Shown here piece after piece: positions 1-6,023 of a stretch of DNA of 10,444 nt. Position 1 is the first letter of the stretch. Each line of letters starts with the position of its first letter. The position numbers and the translations under genes are program-made. The stretch comes from Methanosarcina sp. Lineage in GTDB: Archaea; Halobacteriota; Methanosarcinia; Methanosarcinales; Methanosarcinaceae. The notes under the pieces are model-generated. The model searched no databases. It saw nothing but the letters and a program-made list of their open reading frames with translations, and was not told the DNA's origin. Location of the stretch: assembly GCA_024280975.1 (NCBI GenBank), contig JAMXLQ010000154.1:1-10444 (forward strand), read 5' to 3'.

Positions 1-212
1 TTGTAGACTCCGATTCCGAATTCTCTTGCGTCGTCTAACAATTTGAGAATCTCTTCTTTAGTCGGCTCCTCCCCGGTTTTCTTCCAGTACTCACAGAATT
101 TGCAGCGCATATTGCAGCGTGCATTTACACCATGAGAAAGGACAAAAGGGCGCTTTCTAACTCTAATCTGCCAGAGAGCCCTCGAAGCCAGGATAGGGTC
201 AAATCGGGACAT
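1..212 (-). CDS. Radical SAM family protein, N-terminal part (runs off left edge)
   Basis: Seen: the minus strand from the ATG at 212 is open to the window edge (70 codons). It starts MSRFDPILASRALWQIRVRK and carries a CxxxCxxC cluster (C-N-M-R-C-K-F-C) at about residues 34-41, directly after the usual first beta strand (PFVLSHGVNARCNM). Known: this Cys triad binds the [4Fe-4S] cluster that cleaves S-adenosylmethionine to a 5'-deoxyadenosyl radical. The substrate is set by downstream domains (B12, SPASM or others) that lie outside the window, so I give no specific function. No convincing Shine-Dalgarno precedes the ATG, and a TATA-like palindrome lies 26 bases upstream, so a very short leader is likely. 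It is separated from the ribosomal cluster by a terminator, so it is probably its own transcription unit. Confidence 0.85.
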   Translation of the reverse strand, partial: MSRFDPILASRALWQIRVRKRPFVLSHGVNARCNMRCKFCEYWKKTGEEPTKEEILKLLDDAREFGIGVY

Positions 213-237
213 AAGAATCAATAGAATATAAGAATCG

Positions 238-255
238 TTTACTATATTTAGTAAA
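238..255 (-). promoter_or_regulatory. Palindromic TATA-like promoter element of the radical SAM gene
   Basis: A perfect inverted repeat, TTTACTA-tatt-TAGTAAA, lies 26 bases upstream of the ATG at 212. Its AT-rich core (AAATATAG on the minus strand) is a reasonable archaeal TATA box, which would place initiation about 220 and give a nearly leaderless mRNA. The symmetry could also be an operator overlapping the TATA box. Both readings are inference. Confidence 0.45.
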
Positions 256-422
256 GAACGTGTACATTATTAATAAATTTAATCTGCTTAATAGTTTTTG
301 ATTGAAGACACTGTCACTTAAAAGTTGAGCAGCAGAAAAAACATTAAAAGTTTTGAAAAGTAAATCCAAAAAATAATTTTAACAGAGCACTTACAGGAGA
401 AAGTTATTCTGAATATCTGTAA

Positions 423-438
423 CTTCGAATCTTCGAAT
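423..438. repeat. Tandem duplication of CTTCGAAT
   Basis: The octamer CTTCGAAT occurs twice in direct succession (423-430 and 431-438), each copy containing the palindrome TTCGAA. It lies just downstream of the terminator that ends the ribosomal cluster. No function can be assigned. Confidence 0.4.
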
Positions 439-451
439 TAAAGACTGAGCT

Positions 452-485
452 GAAATATAAAAAGAATGCCCGCCGTAAGGCGAGC
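452..485 (-). terminator. Hairpin plus T-rich terminator after rpl12
   Basis: On the minus strand, 26 bases after the rpl12 stop, a 7-bp stem (GCTCGCC / GGCGGGC with one T-G wobble, loop TTAC, 468-485) is followed by ATTCTTTTTATATTTC. The GC-rich stem followed by a T tract fits an intrinsic-type terminator. It would end the secE-spt5-rpl11-rpl1-rpl10-rpl12 cluster. Confidence 0.75.
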
Positions 486-511
486 CATAGATATTAAAAT
501 TCCATTTGAGT

Positions 512-829
512 TTATCCGAAGAGTGCACCGAGGCCGGCCATTCCATCTTCTTCGGCGTGGTCTTCTTCCTCTTCTTTCTCTTCTTCAGCAGGAGCTTCTT
601 CTGCTGCAGGAGCTGCTGCGGCTGCAGGGGCTGCTGCGGCTGCTGGAGCTGCGAATGCTGCCTTTACAATTGCTTCTTCAATGTCTACGCCTTCAAGGGC
701 TGCGACAAGAGCCTTTACCCTGGCTTCGTTAACTTCGACACCTGCTGCCTGGAGAACGGCAGTGACTGCTTCTTCGGTAATTGCTTTACCAGCGTTGTGT
801 AGTAAGAGAGCTGCATATATATATTCCAT
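512..829 (-). CDS. rpl12: Large ribosomal subunit protein P1 (archaeal L12)
   Basis: A 105-residue acidic stalk protein. Seen: an N-terminal helical dimerisation and P0-binding domain (MEYIYAALLLHNAGKAITEE, about 1-60), an Ala/Pro hinge (about 61-80), a Glu-rich stretch and the C-terminal tail MAGLGALFG. Known: P1 dimers sit on the C-terminal helices of P0 and form the flexible stalk that recruits and activates the translation GTPases aEF1A and aEF2. The tail contacts those factors. Length and architecture are normal for archaeal P1. The ATG at 829 has the Shine-Dalgarno AGGTGAT five bases upstream. It lies 36 bases after rpl10 and is the last gene of the cluster. The acidic tail is almost identical to the end of P0, in protein and in DNA. 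Confidence 0.97.
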   Translation of the reverse strand: MEYIYAALLLHNAGKAITEEAVTAVLQAAGVEVNEARVKALVAALEGVDIEEAIVKAAFAAPAAAAAPAAAAAPAAEEAPAEEEKEEEEDHAEEDGMAGLGALFG

Positions 830-864
830 CGTTAATCACCTAAGTTTCAATTATCGTAAATTTG

Positions 865-943
865 TTTATCCGAAAAGGGCACCGAGACCGGCCATTCCGT
901 CTTCTTCGGCATGGTCTTCTTCTTCCTCTTCTTTCTCTTCTTC
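865..943 (-). repeat. Near-identical DNA copy of the rpl12 3' end within the rpl10 3' end
   Basis: Bases 865-943 (end of rpl10) align with 511-586 (end of rpl12). I count five substitutions and one 3-base indel (one extra Glu codon in P0). The shared stretch covers the stop codon, the GMAGLGALFG tail and the acidic run. The protein similarity is expected from stalk function. The nucleotide similarity suggests gene conversion or shared codon preference. Confidence 0.8.
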
Positions 944-1909
944 CTTTACTTCTTCTTTCTTCTCGGGAGCCTTAGCTGCTACGGCTGCTGCTGCGCTTGC
1001 GGCTGCTCCGAGAACTTCTCTCAGTTCGTCATCCACGGCATTTGCGTCTTTGTCTGCGGCTTTGGATGCAACGGATGTCATCTGGACATGAGCTTTTGCC
1101 AGCAAAGCGTCCATGACTCCGGAATCAAACACGACAGCATTGACACCAAGGTTCTTTGACTCTGTAAAGGCTTTTGCCAGCAGGGTGCCGATTGTTGCGC
1201 TTGTCGGGTATGCAGTGTTGACAGAGAGATTGAAAGCATTCTGGGCTGCTCTGATAATGTCAGAGAAATACTGGCTTTCGTCAATTGCAAGGAGTTCCGG
1301 CTCGTAAATTGTCCCATCGTCATAGGCGGCTCTTAAGTCCAATCCTACAATGAGAGGGTATATTTCAAGCTTTGTGAGCATGGTTGCGAGCTTCTGCGGG
1401 ACTGCCTCACCTGCTTTACAGACAACCTTAGTTTCCTTTACTGCAACTTTCCCTGCGTCTATCGCAGCGGGAATTCCTGCACTCTGGAGTTCTCCGAGAA
1501 TCGGGCCAGGTGGGAAACTGGTAGGCCCCTTCTGAACAATAATATCCACAGGAGCTATTGCGCCTCCTTTAATTGGAGACGGTGTTTTTGTCTGTTCAAG
1601 CATCTTGTAAAGCTTGAAGGGGCTTTCGTTAGTAAATACCAGAGCAGTCTGTTTGTCAAGGTATTTATTCATCTCGGGAATTTTTTCTCCGAGCTGGTTA
1701 AAAGCCCGCTCTGTAAGGGTGTTCCTGGAGACCTTGAGCACTGCAACGTCTTTAAGGTCACGGCGAATTTTCTGGATCTTGGTTGCAAGAATGCCTTCGA
1801 TCCCGACCATTCCAAAGACCTTATGGGACTGAATGAGTTCTTTTATGTTTTCGATCTCATCCTTTTTCCATTGTGGGACATGCTCAGTGTGATGTCTTTC
1901 CTCTGCCAT
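866..1909 (-). CDS. rpl10: Large ribosomal subunit protein P0 (archaeal L10)
   Basis: A 347-residue scaffold of the ribosomal stalk. Seen: an N-terminal rRNA-binding L10 domain (starting MAEERHHTEHVPQWKKDEIE), an inserted domain typical of archaeal and eukaryotic P0 (about 110-185, with PGPILGEL), a helical spine that binds P1 dimers (about 215-290), an Ala-rich hinge, a Glu/Lys-rich segment and the tail MAGLGALFG shared with P1. Known: P0 anchors the stalk to the 23S rRNA GTPase centre beside L11. The long P0-type C-terminus separates it from bacterial L10. The ATG directly follows the L1 stop (TAAATG), and its Shine-Dalgarno GGGTGG lies inside the end of the L1 gene, so translation of the two is probably coupled. 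Confidence 0.97.
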   Translation of the reverse strand: MAEERHHTEHVPQWKKDEIENIKELIQSHKVFGMVGIEGILATKIQKIRRDLKDVAVLKVSRNTLTERAFNQLGEKIPEMNKYLDKQTALVFTNESPFKLYKMLEQTKTPSPIKGGAIAPVDIIVQKGPTSFPPGPILGELQSAGIPAAIDAGKVAVKETKVVCKAGEAVPQKLATMLTKLEIYPLIVGLDLRAAYDDGTIYEPELLAIDESQYFSDIIRAAQNAFNLSVNTAYPTSATIGTLLAKAFTESKNLGVNAVVFDSGVMDALLAKAHVQMTSVASKAADKDANAVDDELREVLGAAASAAAAVAAKAPEKKEEVKEEEKEEEEEDHAEEDGMAGLGALFG

Positions 1910-2551
1910 TTACACCACCCTTTCGGATTTTCCCATAGTTGTCGTGACATATACTGTTCTCAGATTGTGCTTGCCTTTATCCAAGACACGCTCCAGCCTG
2001 GCAACTATAGTCTCAACGTTTTCGGCAAGGTCGTCGGAACTCATATTCCTTCGGCCAACAGGCACATGGAAAGTAAGCTTGTCTTTTGACCTCAACCTGA
2101 CCGCATTTTGCTTGCTCTGGATAAGTTCGCCTATATCCTTGTTAGGTAAGAGTGGAATAGGCATTTTCCCTCTAGGTCCAAGAACAATACCAAGGTTCTT
2201 ACCAATTGTTGGCATGAACTGAGTTTCTGCGATAAAAAGGTCACATTCATTTGCAAGAGTCCTGGCTCTATTTTTGTCAGCCGCCAGTTCATCGAGCTCA
2301 ACGTCAGAAATAACATACGCAGCACCGGCAGCCTTTGCTTTTAGGCCCACATCACCTTTTGCAAAAACGCCGATCTTTAGTTCTTTTCCAAGCCCGTGAG
2401 GAAGAATTACTTCTTCATCGACTCTGTTTTTCGGTTGATTCATGTCAAGATTCTTTAAGTTAATCGCCAGGTCTACGCTTTCAGAGAAATTGCGCTTTGG
2501 TGATTCTTCAAGTACTTTCTTGACAGCTCCCAGTATAGTTTTTTCTGCCAT
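1910..2551 (-). CDS. rpl1: Large ribosomal subunit protein L1
   Basis: A 213-residue L1. Seen: start MAEKTILGAVKKVLEESPKR, the two-domain L1 fold with the signature region LGPRGKMPIPLLPNKDIGEL, and the final strand LRTVYVTTTMGKS. Known: L1 binds helices H76-H78 of 23S rRNA, forms the mobile L1 stalk that helps E-site tRNA release, and in many bacteria and methanogens represses its own mRNA by binding an rRNA-like hairpin. I start at the ATG at 2551 because GGGGAGGA stands just upstream. The frame stays open to a TTG at 2653, but that extension has no L1 similarity. The gene stops directly against rpl10. A stem-loop immediately upstream may be the autoregulatory site. Confidence 0.96.
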   Translation of the reverse strand: MAEKTILGAVKKVLEESPKRNFSESVDLAINLKNLDMNQPKNRVDEEVILPHGLGKELKIGVFAKGDVGLKAKAAGAAYVISDVELDELAADKNRARTLANECDLFIAETQFMPTIGKNLGIVLGPRGKMPIPLLPNKDIGELIQSKQNAVRLRSKDKLTFHVPVGRRNMSSDDLAENVETIVARLERVLDKGKHNLRTVYVTTTMGKSERVV

Positions 2552-2562
2552 ATTGTTCCTCC

Positions 2563-2612
2563 CCGTAGTGTTTGAACTTGATTGTCCAAGCAGCCTTTTC
2601 AGCTTACTACGG
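2563..2612 (-). promoter_or_regulatory. Leader stem-loop before rpl1, possible L1 autoregulatory site
   Basis: In the rpl1 leader the minus strand has CCGTAGT (2606-2612) and its exact complement ACTACGG (2563-2569), enclosing 36 bases. The enclosed part can fold further (AAGC/GCTT, or CTTG-gacaat-CAAG). The 3' arm runs straight into the GGAGG Shine-Dalgarno, so folding or protein binding here would affect initiation. Known: in methanogens L1 controls the L1-L10-L12 operon through such mRNA structures. That this is the site is inference. Confidence 0.55.
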
Positions 2613-2680
2613 TGGTTGGTTTTAGGGCTTCCCCATGAATCCGGGTTATACAATTCTTAACAATAAACAGCTACTAATAA

Positions 2681-2705
2681 CTATCTTTTTTAATTTATTG
2701 CAATG
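2681..2705 (-). promoter_or_regulatory. Possible promoter of rpl1-rpl10-rpl12
   Basis: The 243-base spacer between rpl11 and rpl1 has no gene. On the minus strand it contains the AT-rich element TTGCAATAAATTAAAAAAG, which could serve as a TATA region with initiation about 2655-2660. That would give a leader of about 100 bases carrying the stem-loop at 2563-2612. A second weak candidate is GTTTTAAATC at about 2738-2747. No strong terminator follows rpl11, so read-through is also possible. Confidence 0.3.
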
Positions 2706-2794
2706 ATATGCAAGATTCTTGAGCTATTAGTGCTATCCGATTTAAAACTATTGGTGATAATAAATCCCGGATTAGAGTAAAGGAATGGGAAGGC

Positions 2795-3280
2795 TTACCA
2801 CGCCTCACCGGCAAGCAAATCGTCGAACTTGCCTTGATCGAGTGCCTTCTGGCTTTCTTTTGCCTTAACTCCCTCTACTGTCACACCCATGGGGACACAG
2901 GTACCCATTACCTCTTTCATTGTTGACTTAAGATCGTAGGAAAGTACATCTTCCTTCTTCATGCGGGCAATCCTTGCGACCTGCTGGATGGTGATGTTTC
3001 CAACAACTTCGCTTCCTGCATTTCCTGATCCCTTCTGAATCCCTAGCTCTTTCATGATCAGGGATGCGGTAGGGGGAGTACCTACTTCAATCTCAACGTT
3101 TTTCTTATCATCAACAATGACTTTAACAGGAACCTGCATTCCGTTGTAGTCCCTGGTTTTTTCATTGATCTTTTCGACTACTTCTTTTATGTTGATCCCA
3201 AGTGGACCAAGCGCCGGACCTAAAGGTGGTCCAGGATTTGCTTTGCCTCCTGGGACAAGTGCTTCAACAATACTTGTCAT
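2795..3280 (-). CDS. rpl11: Large ribosomal subunit protein L11
   Basis: A 161-residue L11. Seen: an N-terminal domain with the Pro/Gly-rich signature PGPPLGPALGPLGINIKEVV (about 17-36), a linker, and the C-terminal rRNA-binding domain (KKEDVLSYDLKSTMKEVMGT, about 113-132, then the conserved CVPMGVTVEG). Known: L11 binds the 58-nucleotide GTPase-centre RNA of 23S rRNA next to P0 and modulates elongation-factor action. The ATG at 3280 has the Shine-Dalgarno GGTGAG about six bases upstream. It lies downstream of spt5 in the conserved archaeal order. A TATA-like element in the 123-base gap before it suggests an extra internal promoter. Confidence 0.96.
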   Translation of the reverse strand: MTSIVEALVPGGKANPGPPLGPALGPLGINIKEVVEKINEKTRDYNGMQVPVKVIVDDKKNVEIEVGTPPTASLIMKELGIQKGSGNAGSEVVGNITIQQVARIARMKKEDVLSYDLKSTMKEVMGTCVPMGVTVEGVKAKESQKALDQGKFDDLLAGEAW

Positions 3281-3293
3281 CTGAGTCTCACCG

Positions 3294-3312
3294 GTTTTAA
3301 TACATATAAAAC
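3294..3312 (-). promoter_or_regulatory. Symmetric TATA-like element before rpl11
   Basis: On the minus strand GTTTTATATGTATTAAAAC (arms GTTTTA / TAAAAC, seven bases between) lies 13 bases before the rpl11 ATG. It resembles an archaeal TATA box. With the usual spacing, initiation would fall close to or at the ATG, so the Shine-Dalgarno might not be transcribed from it. It may be a secondary or symmetric regulatory site. Confidence 0.3.
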
Positions 3313-3403
3313 TTTGCAGATCTGTTTCAATCTACTTTGAGTACTGGTGATCTTATTTGTTAATAAGCTGGAATTTTTTGGGTATTTTCCATCCACTGCG
3401 GCT

Positions 3404-3862
3404 TCATTCATTCTCTTTTTTGAGAATCCTTACAGTGTCGCCACGAATCGTGATGGGAATCGGAACCACAGCATCAAACAGTTCCACGGTAATTTCTTCA
3501 TGTCCTTCATCAACTCTTTTAACCCGGGCTTTTTCCCCCTTAAAGGGTCCTGAAGTGACCTCAATTATAGCCCCTTCCTTGATTCCTGTTACTGTTGGTT
3601 TGGGTTTGAGGAAGTGCTCAATTTCAGCAATAGAAGAACTCCCTTTCACAAGAGCCCGTGCATGGGGAATAGTCTGGATTGCCAGTTCTACGATTCCGGA
3701 TTTAGGAGCTTCGACGAGGACATATCCTTTTAGCTCATCAGGAGCTAGAATTGCCCTTATATCCAGCTTCTCTTTTTTTGAAACCCTGGCAAGAGCTGTT
3801 GCAACCGATCGTTCCTGATTTGCTGTGGTTTTGATTACAAATATCTGGGAATCCTCACTCAT
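3404..3862 (-). CDS. spt5: Transcription elongation factor Spt5 (NusG-like)
   Basis: A 152-residue protein with the archaeal Spt5 layout: an NGN domain (about 1-90, starting MSEDSQIFVIKTTANQERSV) and one KOW domain (about 95-148, with EVTSGPFKGEKARVKRV). Known: with Spt4 it clamps RNA polymerase over the DNA cleft and increases processivity, and its KOW domain can contact the leading ribosome. Spt4 is not in this window. Length is normal. The ATG at 3862 overlaps the secE stop (ATGA), so the two are co-transcribed and probably translationally coupled. The secE-nusG linkage is conserved from bacteria to archaea. Confidence 0.95.
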   Translation of the reverse strand: MSEDSQIFVIKTTANQERSVATALARVSKKEKLDIRAILAPDELKGYVLVEAPKSGIVELAIQTIPHARALVKGSSSIAEIEHFLKPKPTVTGIKEGAIIEVTSGPFKGEKARVKRVDEGHEEITVELFDAVVPIPITIRGDTVRILKKENE

Positions 3863-4074
3863 TTAGCCACCCACTGGGGCAACATTGTCAACAGTACATA
3901 TACTATAAATCCTATTGCGCCCACAGCCAGAATGCCAATACCTGCAACTTTGGCAATGGTCAAGAACTCTTCCCTGGACGGTTTTTTAGTAAGTTTCAGG
4001 ACTCTCAGGTGTGCCCGGATTACCTGACCAACGCTTTCTACAGCTTCTTTCGGTTCAAACGTGGATTCTACCAT
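3859..4074 (-). CDS. secE: Preprotein translocase subunit SecE (Sec61-gamma)
   Basis: A 71-residue protein starting MVESTFEPKEAVESVGQVIR, with an amphipathic basic helix (about 15-38) and a single transmembrane segment near the C-terminus (IAKVAGIGILAVGAIGFIVY, about 40-59, continuing to about 66). Known: SecE clamps the two halves of SecY in the cytoplasmic membrane and is essential for export. Start choice: the frame also has a TTG one codon upstream (4077), but the ATG at 4074 is better spaced from the Shine-Dalgarno-like GGATGTG. It is the first gene of the cluster and its stop overlaps the spt5 start. Its single helix and size match the archaeal/eukaryotic type, not the longer proteobacterial SecE. 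Confidence 0.93.
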   Translation of the reverse strand: MVESTFEPKEAVESVGQVIRAHLRVLKLTKKPSREEFLTIAKVAGIGILAVGAIGFIVYVLLTMLPQWVAK

Positions 4075-4162
4075 CAATTCACATCCAGGTTTTCTTTATT
4101 TCATTTATTTATCATGAGTTTTTGCCTACAGTTCTTCCTATGTGCTTTCTATTCCCGAAATT

Positions 4163-4180
4163 CACTTTTTATACATATAG
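4163..4180 (-). promoter_or_regulatory. Candidate proximal promoter of secE-spt5
   Basis: On the minus strand CTATATGTATAAAAAGTG contains a TATA-like box about 90 bases upstream of the secE ATG. Initiation near 4145 would give a leader of about 70 bases. It competes with the box at 4291-4304. Assigned by pattern only. Confidence 0.35.
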
Positions 4181-4290
4181 AATTTCCGGATTTAGATTAA
4201 GGAAGGAACGGGCGGTTTATATTATTAATTCCTATTATATGAAGATATCACTGGCACGACTTTTCAAATGCCAAAAGATTTAGATGCTGA

Positions 4291-4304
4291 AATTTATATA
4301 AATT
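4291..4304. promoter_or_regulatory. Palindromic TATA box in the ftsZ-secE spacer
   Basis: AATTTATATAAATT is a perfect 14-base palindrome and a near-ideal archaeal TATA box (TTTATATAAA). Being symmetric, it does not itself give direction. Toward secE (minus) it implies a leader of roughly 195 bases. There is no gene on the plus side before ftsZ's 3' end. Confidence 0.45.
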
Positions 4305-4342
4305 CCAAATCTTTAATCGCGTCAGTAGAAATATTTATTTTT

Positions 4343-4366
4343 TGATGCCGAATTGTATCGGCATCA
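4343..4366. other. Perfect 9-bp inverted repeat in the ftsZ-secE spacer
   Basis: TGATGCCGA / TCGGCATCA with a six-base loop (ATTGTA) is a perfect hairpin 128 bases after the ftsZ stop. On the ftsZ strand it is followed by an A run, not T, so it is not a canonical terminator. It lies just upstream of the palindromic TATA box, as an operator or an RNA processing signal might. The rest of the 419-base spacer (4075-4493) holds no gene. Nearer ftsZ there is a weak AACC-ttc-GGTT hairpin (4458-4468) and T-rich runs that could terminate ftsZ. Confidence 0.6.
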
Positions 4367-4493
4367 TACAGCAGTTACCATAAAAATAGTTTTCGATTGG
4401 TTTTTTATTCCGATCCCTTATTTTTATTTTAAAGAAGGAAAAACAGTGTTTTGTTCCAACCGAAGGTTTTAGTCCCTTTTGTCTCTGGTTTGA

Positions 4494-5636
4494 TCACTCT
4501 ACAAAATCAATTCCATATTTAAAGGTAATATCTTTGTCATTTCCATGACCATAAATCTGGGCGGATGTTACTCCTGTAACCACGATCATGGTACGTACAG
4601 TTTGTTCGAGGTCAGGGTCAACCTGGGCACCCCAGATAAGGCGAGCATTTGGATCTATCCGGTTGTAAACCTCCTGGACTACGCACTCAGCTTCCGAGAT
4701 AGTCATGTCAGGGCCTCCAACCACATTAACAAGGGCTGAGGTCGCACCTGAAATATCTACGTCAAGAAGCGGGCTGCGCAAGGCTTTCTGTACGGATTCG
4801 ACAGCCTTGTTCTCTCCGTCGGACTCTCCAAGTCCTATCATTGCAACTCCTCCATTCTGCATAACAGTTCTGATATCTGCAAAATCAAGGTTTACAAGTC
4901 CGGGTTTTGTGATCAATTCAGTTATGCCCTTTACAGCTCTCATAAGAACTTCGTCTGAAACTTTGAAGGCAGCCTGAAGCGGGAGTTTCGGAACTACCTC
5001 GATCAGCTTATCGTTGGGAACTACTATTACTGTGTCTGCGACATCTCTGAGGCGTTCAAGACCGGCTTCTGCATTAGTTCTTCGAACGTGACCTTCAACA
5101 CTGAAAGGCAGGGTGACGACTGCAATAGTAAGGGCTCCTGCATCTCTAGCAGCCTCAGCTACAATAGGTGCCGATCCCGTACCAGTTCCTCCTCCAAGGC
5201 CTGCAGTAATAAAGACCATATCAGAGCCTTCGACAACTTTGTTAATTTCGTCAATACTCTCAACTGCAGCATCTTCTCCTATCTGGGGGAGGCTGCCGGC
5301 TCCAAGTCCACGGGTTTTCTTTTTCCCGATAAGAATCTTTTTGCCGGAGCGGATATGAAGAAGGTGCTGGGCATCGGTATTAACGGCAACGAGGTCAGCT
5401 CCCTGTATCCCTTCGCCCATCATGCGCTGGATGCTGTTTGAGCCGCCACCTCCGCAACCTACCACTTTGATAGTTGTTTTAAGGCTTCTAAGGATCTCTT
5501 CTAGTTCAGCATCAACATCTGAATCTATGTTAGAGTAATCTGAATTTGAGTAAACCTTCTGCCCGGCACGGCCTTCTAGGGCAGATCGAGCAAGGGCTTC
5601 TTCCACAATGGATCTCATACTACTGTTTTCCTCCAT
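4494..5636 (-). CDS. ftsZ: Cell division GTPase FtsZ
   Basis: A 380-residue tubulin-family GTPase. Seen: an acidic N-terminal extension (1-53), the T1 loop GCGGGGSNSI (60-69), the tubulin/FtsZ signature GGGTGTGSAP (148-157), and the T7 catalytic loop NLDFAD (249-254, both Asp present). All nucleotide-binding and hydrolysis residues are intact. Known: FtsZ polymerises into the mid-cell division ring, and in euryarchaea FtsZ1 is commonly encoded next to secE-spt5, as here. Membership of FtsZ1 rather than FtsZ2 is inferred from that linkage. Start: the ATG at 5636 has no clear upstream Shine-Dalgarno. An in-frame ATG six codons later (5618) has GGAGG 11 bases before it, so the protein may begin MRSIVEEALA. 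Upstream, GTATATG (minus, about 5708-5714) is a possible TATA box. Confidence 0.96.
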   Translation of the reverse strand: MEENSSMRSIVEEALARSALEGRAGQKVYSNSDYSNIDSDVDAELEEILRSLKTTIKVVGCGGGGSNSIQRMMGEGIQGADLVAVNTDAQHLLHIRSGKKILIGKKKTRGLGAGSLPQIGEDAAVESIDEINKVVEGSDMVFITAGLGGGTGTGSAPIVAEAARDAGALTIAVVTLPFSVEGHVRRTNAEAGLERLRDVADTVIVVPNDKLIEVVPKLPLQAAFKVSDEVLMRAVKGITELITKPGLVNLDFADIRTVMQNGGVAMIGLGESDGENKAVESVQKALRSPLLDVDISGATSALVNVVGGPDMTISEAECVVQEVYNRIDPNARLIWGAQVDPDLEQTVRTMIVVTGVTSAQIYGHGNDKDITFKYGIDFVE

Positions 5637-6023
5637 CCTATGGGGTAATATTAATGGCTGGTATTAAAGAATAAATGTTAGAGGGGACACGTGTATTTTA
5701 ACCATCACATATACAGTTTCCAATTTAATAGTTTTCCTGTTTCAGTCTTTAAACTTATACTGTATTAGTTTAATAATTTAATTAAATTATTCTATTTTCC
5801 TGCTTGTCTCAGATTTTCCTCTCCACAGCTTTTATGGCCTAGTTTTATTCCGCTATTTTATTCCTTTATTCTAATCTTTTTTAATATTTATAGTTAAAAT
5901 GTTTATTTTTTTTGAAACTATCCCTGTATTTTTACCTTTCCCTTTTTTCGGGGTTCATATTTCTTTATTCTCTAACATAATATCCGATTTCATATTATCC
6001 ATGTTCGAAAAAATTAAACATCG
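5637..6023. other. 387-base AT-rich spacer between the DUF99 gene and ftsZ, with a 20-base palindrome
   Basis: No gene is supported here. The notable element is AATAATTTAATTAAATTATT at 5772-5791, a perfect all-A/T palindrome 136 bases upstream of ftsZ. On the minus strand the DUF99 stop is followed by TTTAATTTTTTCG (about 6006-6018), a T-rich stretch of the kind that ends archaeal transcripts. The ftsZ-proximal 100 bases hold weak TATA-like boxes (about 5693-5714). Confidence 0.6.

Noticed and set aside
590..660. Repetitive GCTGCTGCGGCTGCAGG-like DNA
   Set aside because: It is the codon-level repeat of the Ala-rich hinge of P1, not a CRISPR or satellite array.
681..1091. Long plus-strand frame antisense to rpl12/rpl10, rich in Ser/Ala
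   Set aside because: It is the mirror of the Ala/Glu-biased coding of the stalk proteins. No ribosome-binding site or family match.
2552..2653. A 34-codon N-terminal extension of L1 (from a TTG at 2653)
   Set aside because: It starts at TTG, has no similarity to L1, and overlaps the leader stem-loop. A strong GGAGG precedes the ATG at 2551, where the family N-terminus begins.
3357..3818. A 153-codon plus-strand frame antisense to spt5
   Set aside because: It is fully covered by a confidently identified gene, has no recognisable domain, and its composition is that of a reverse-frame translation.
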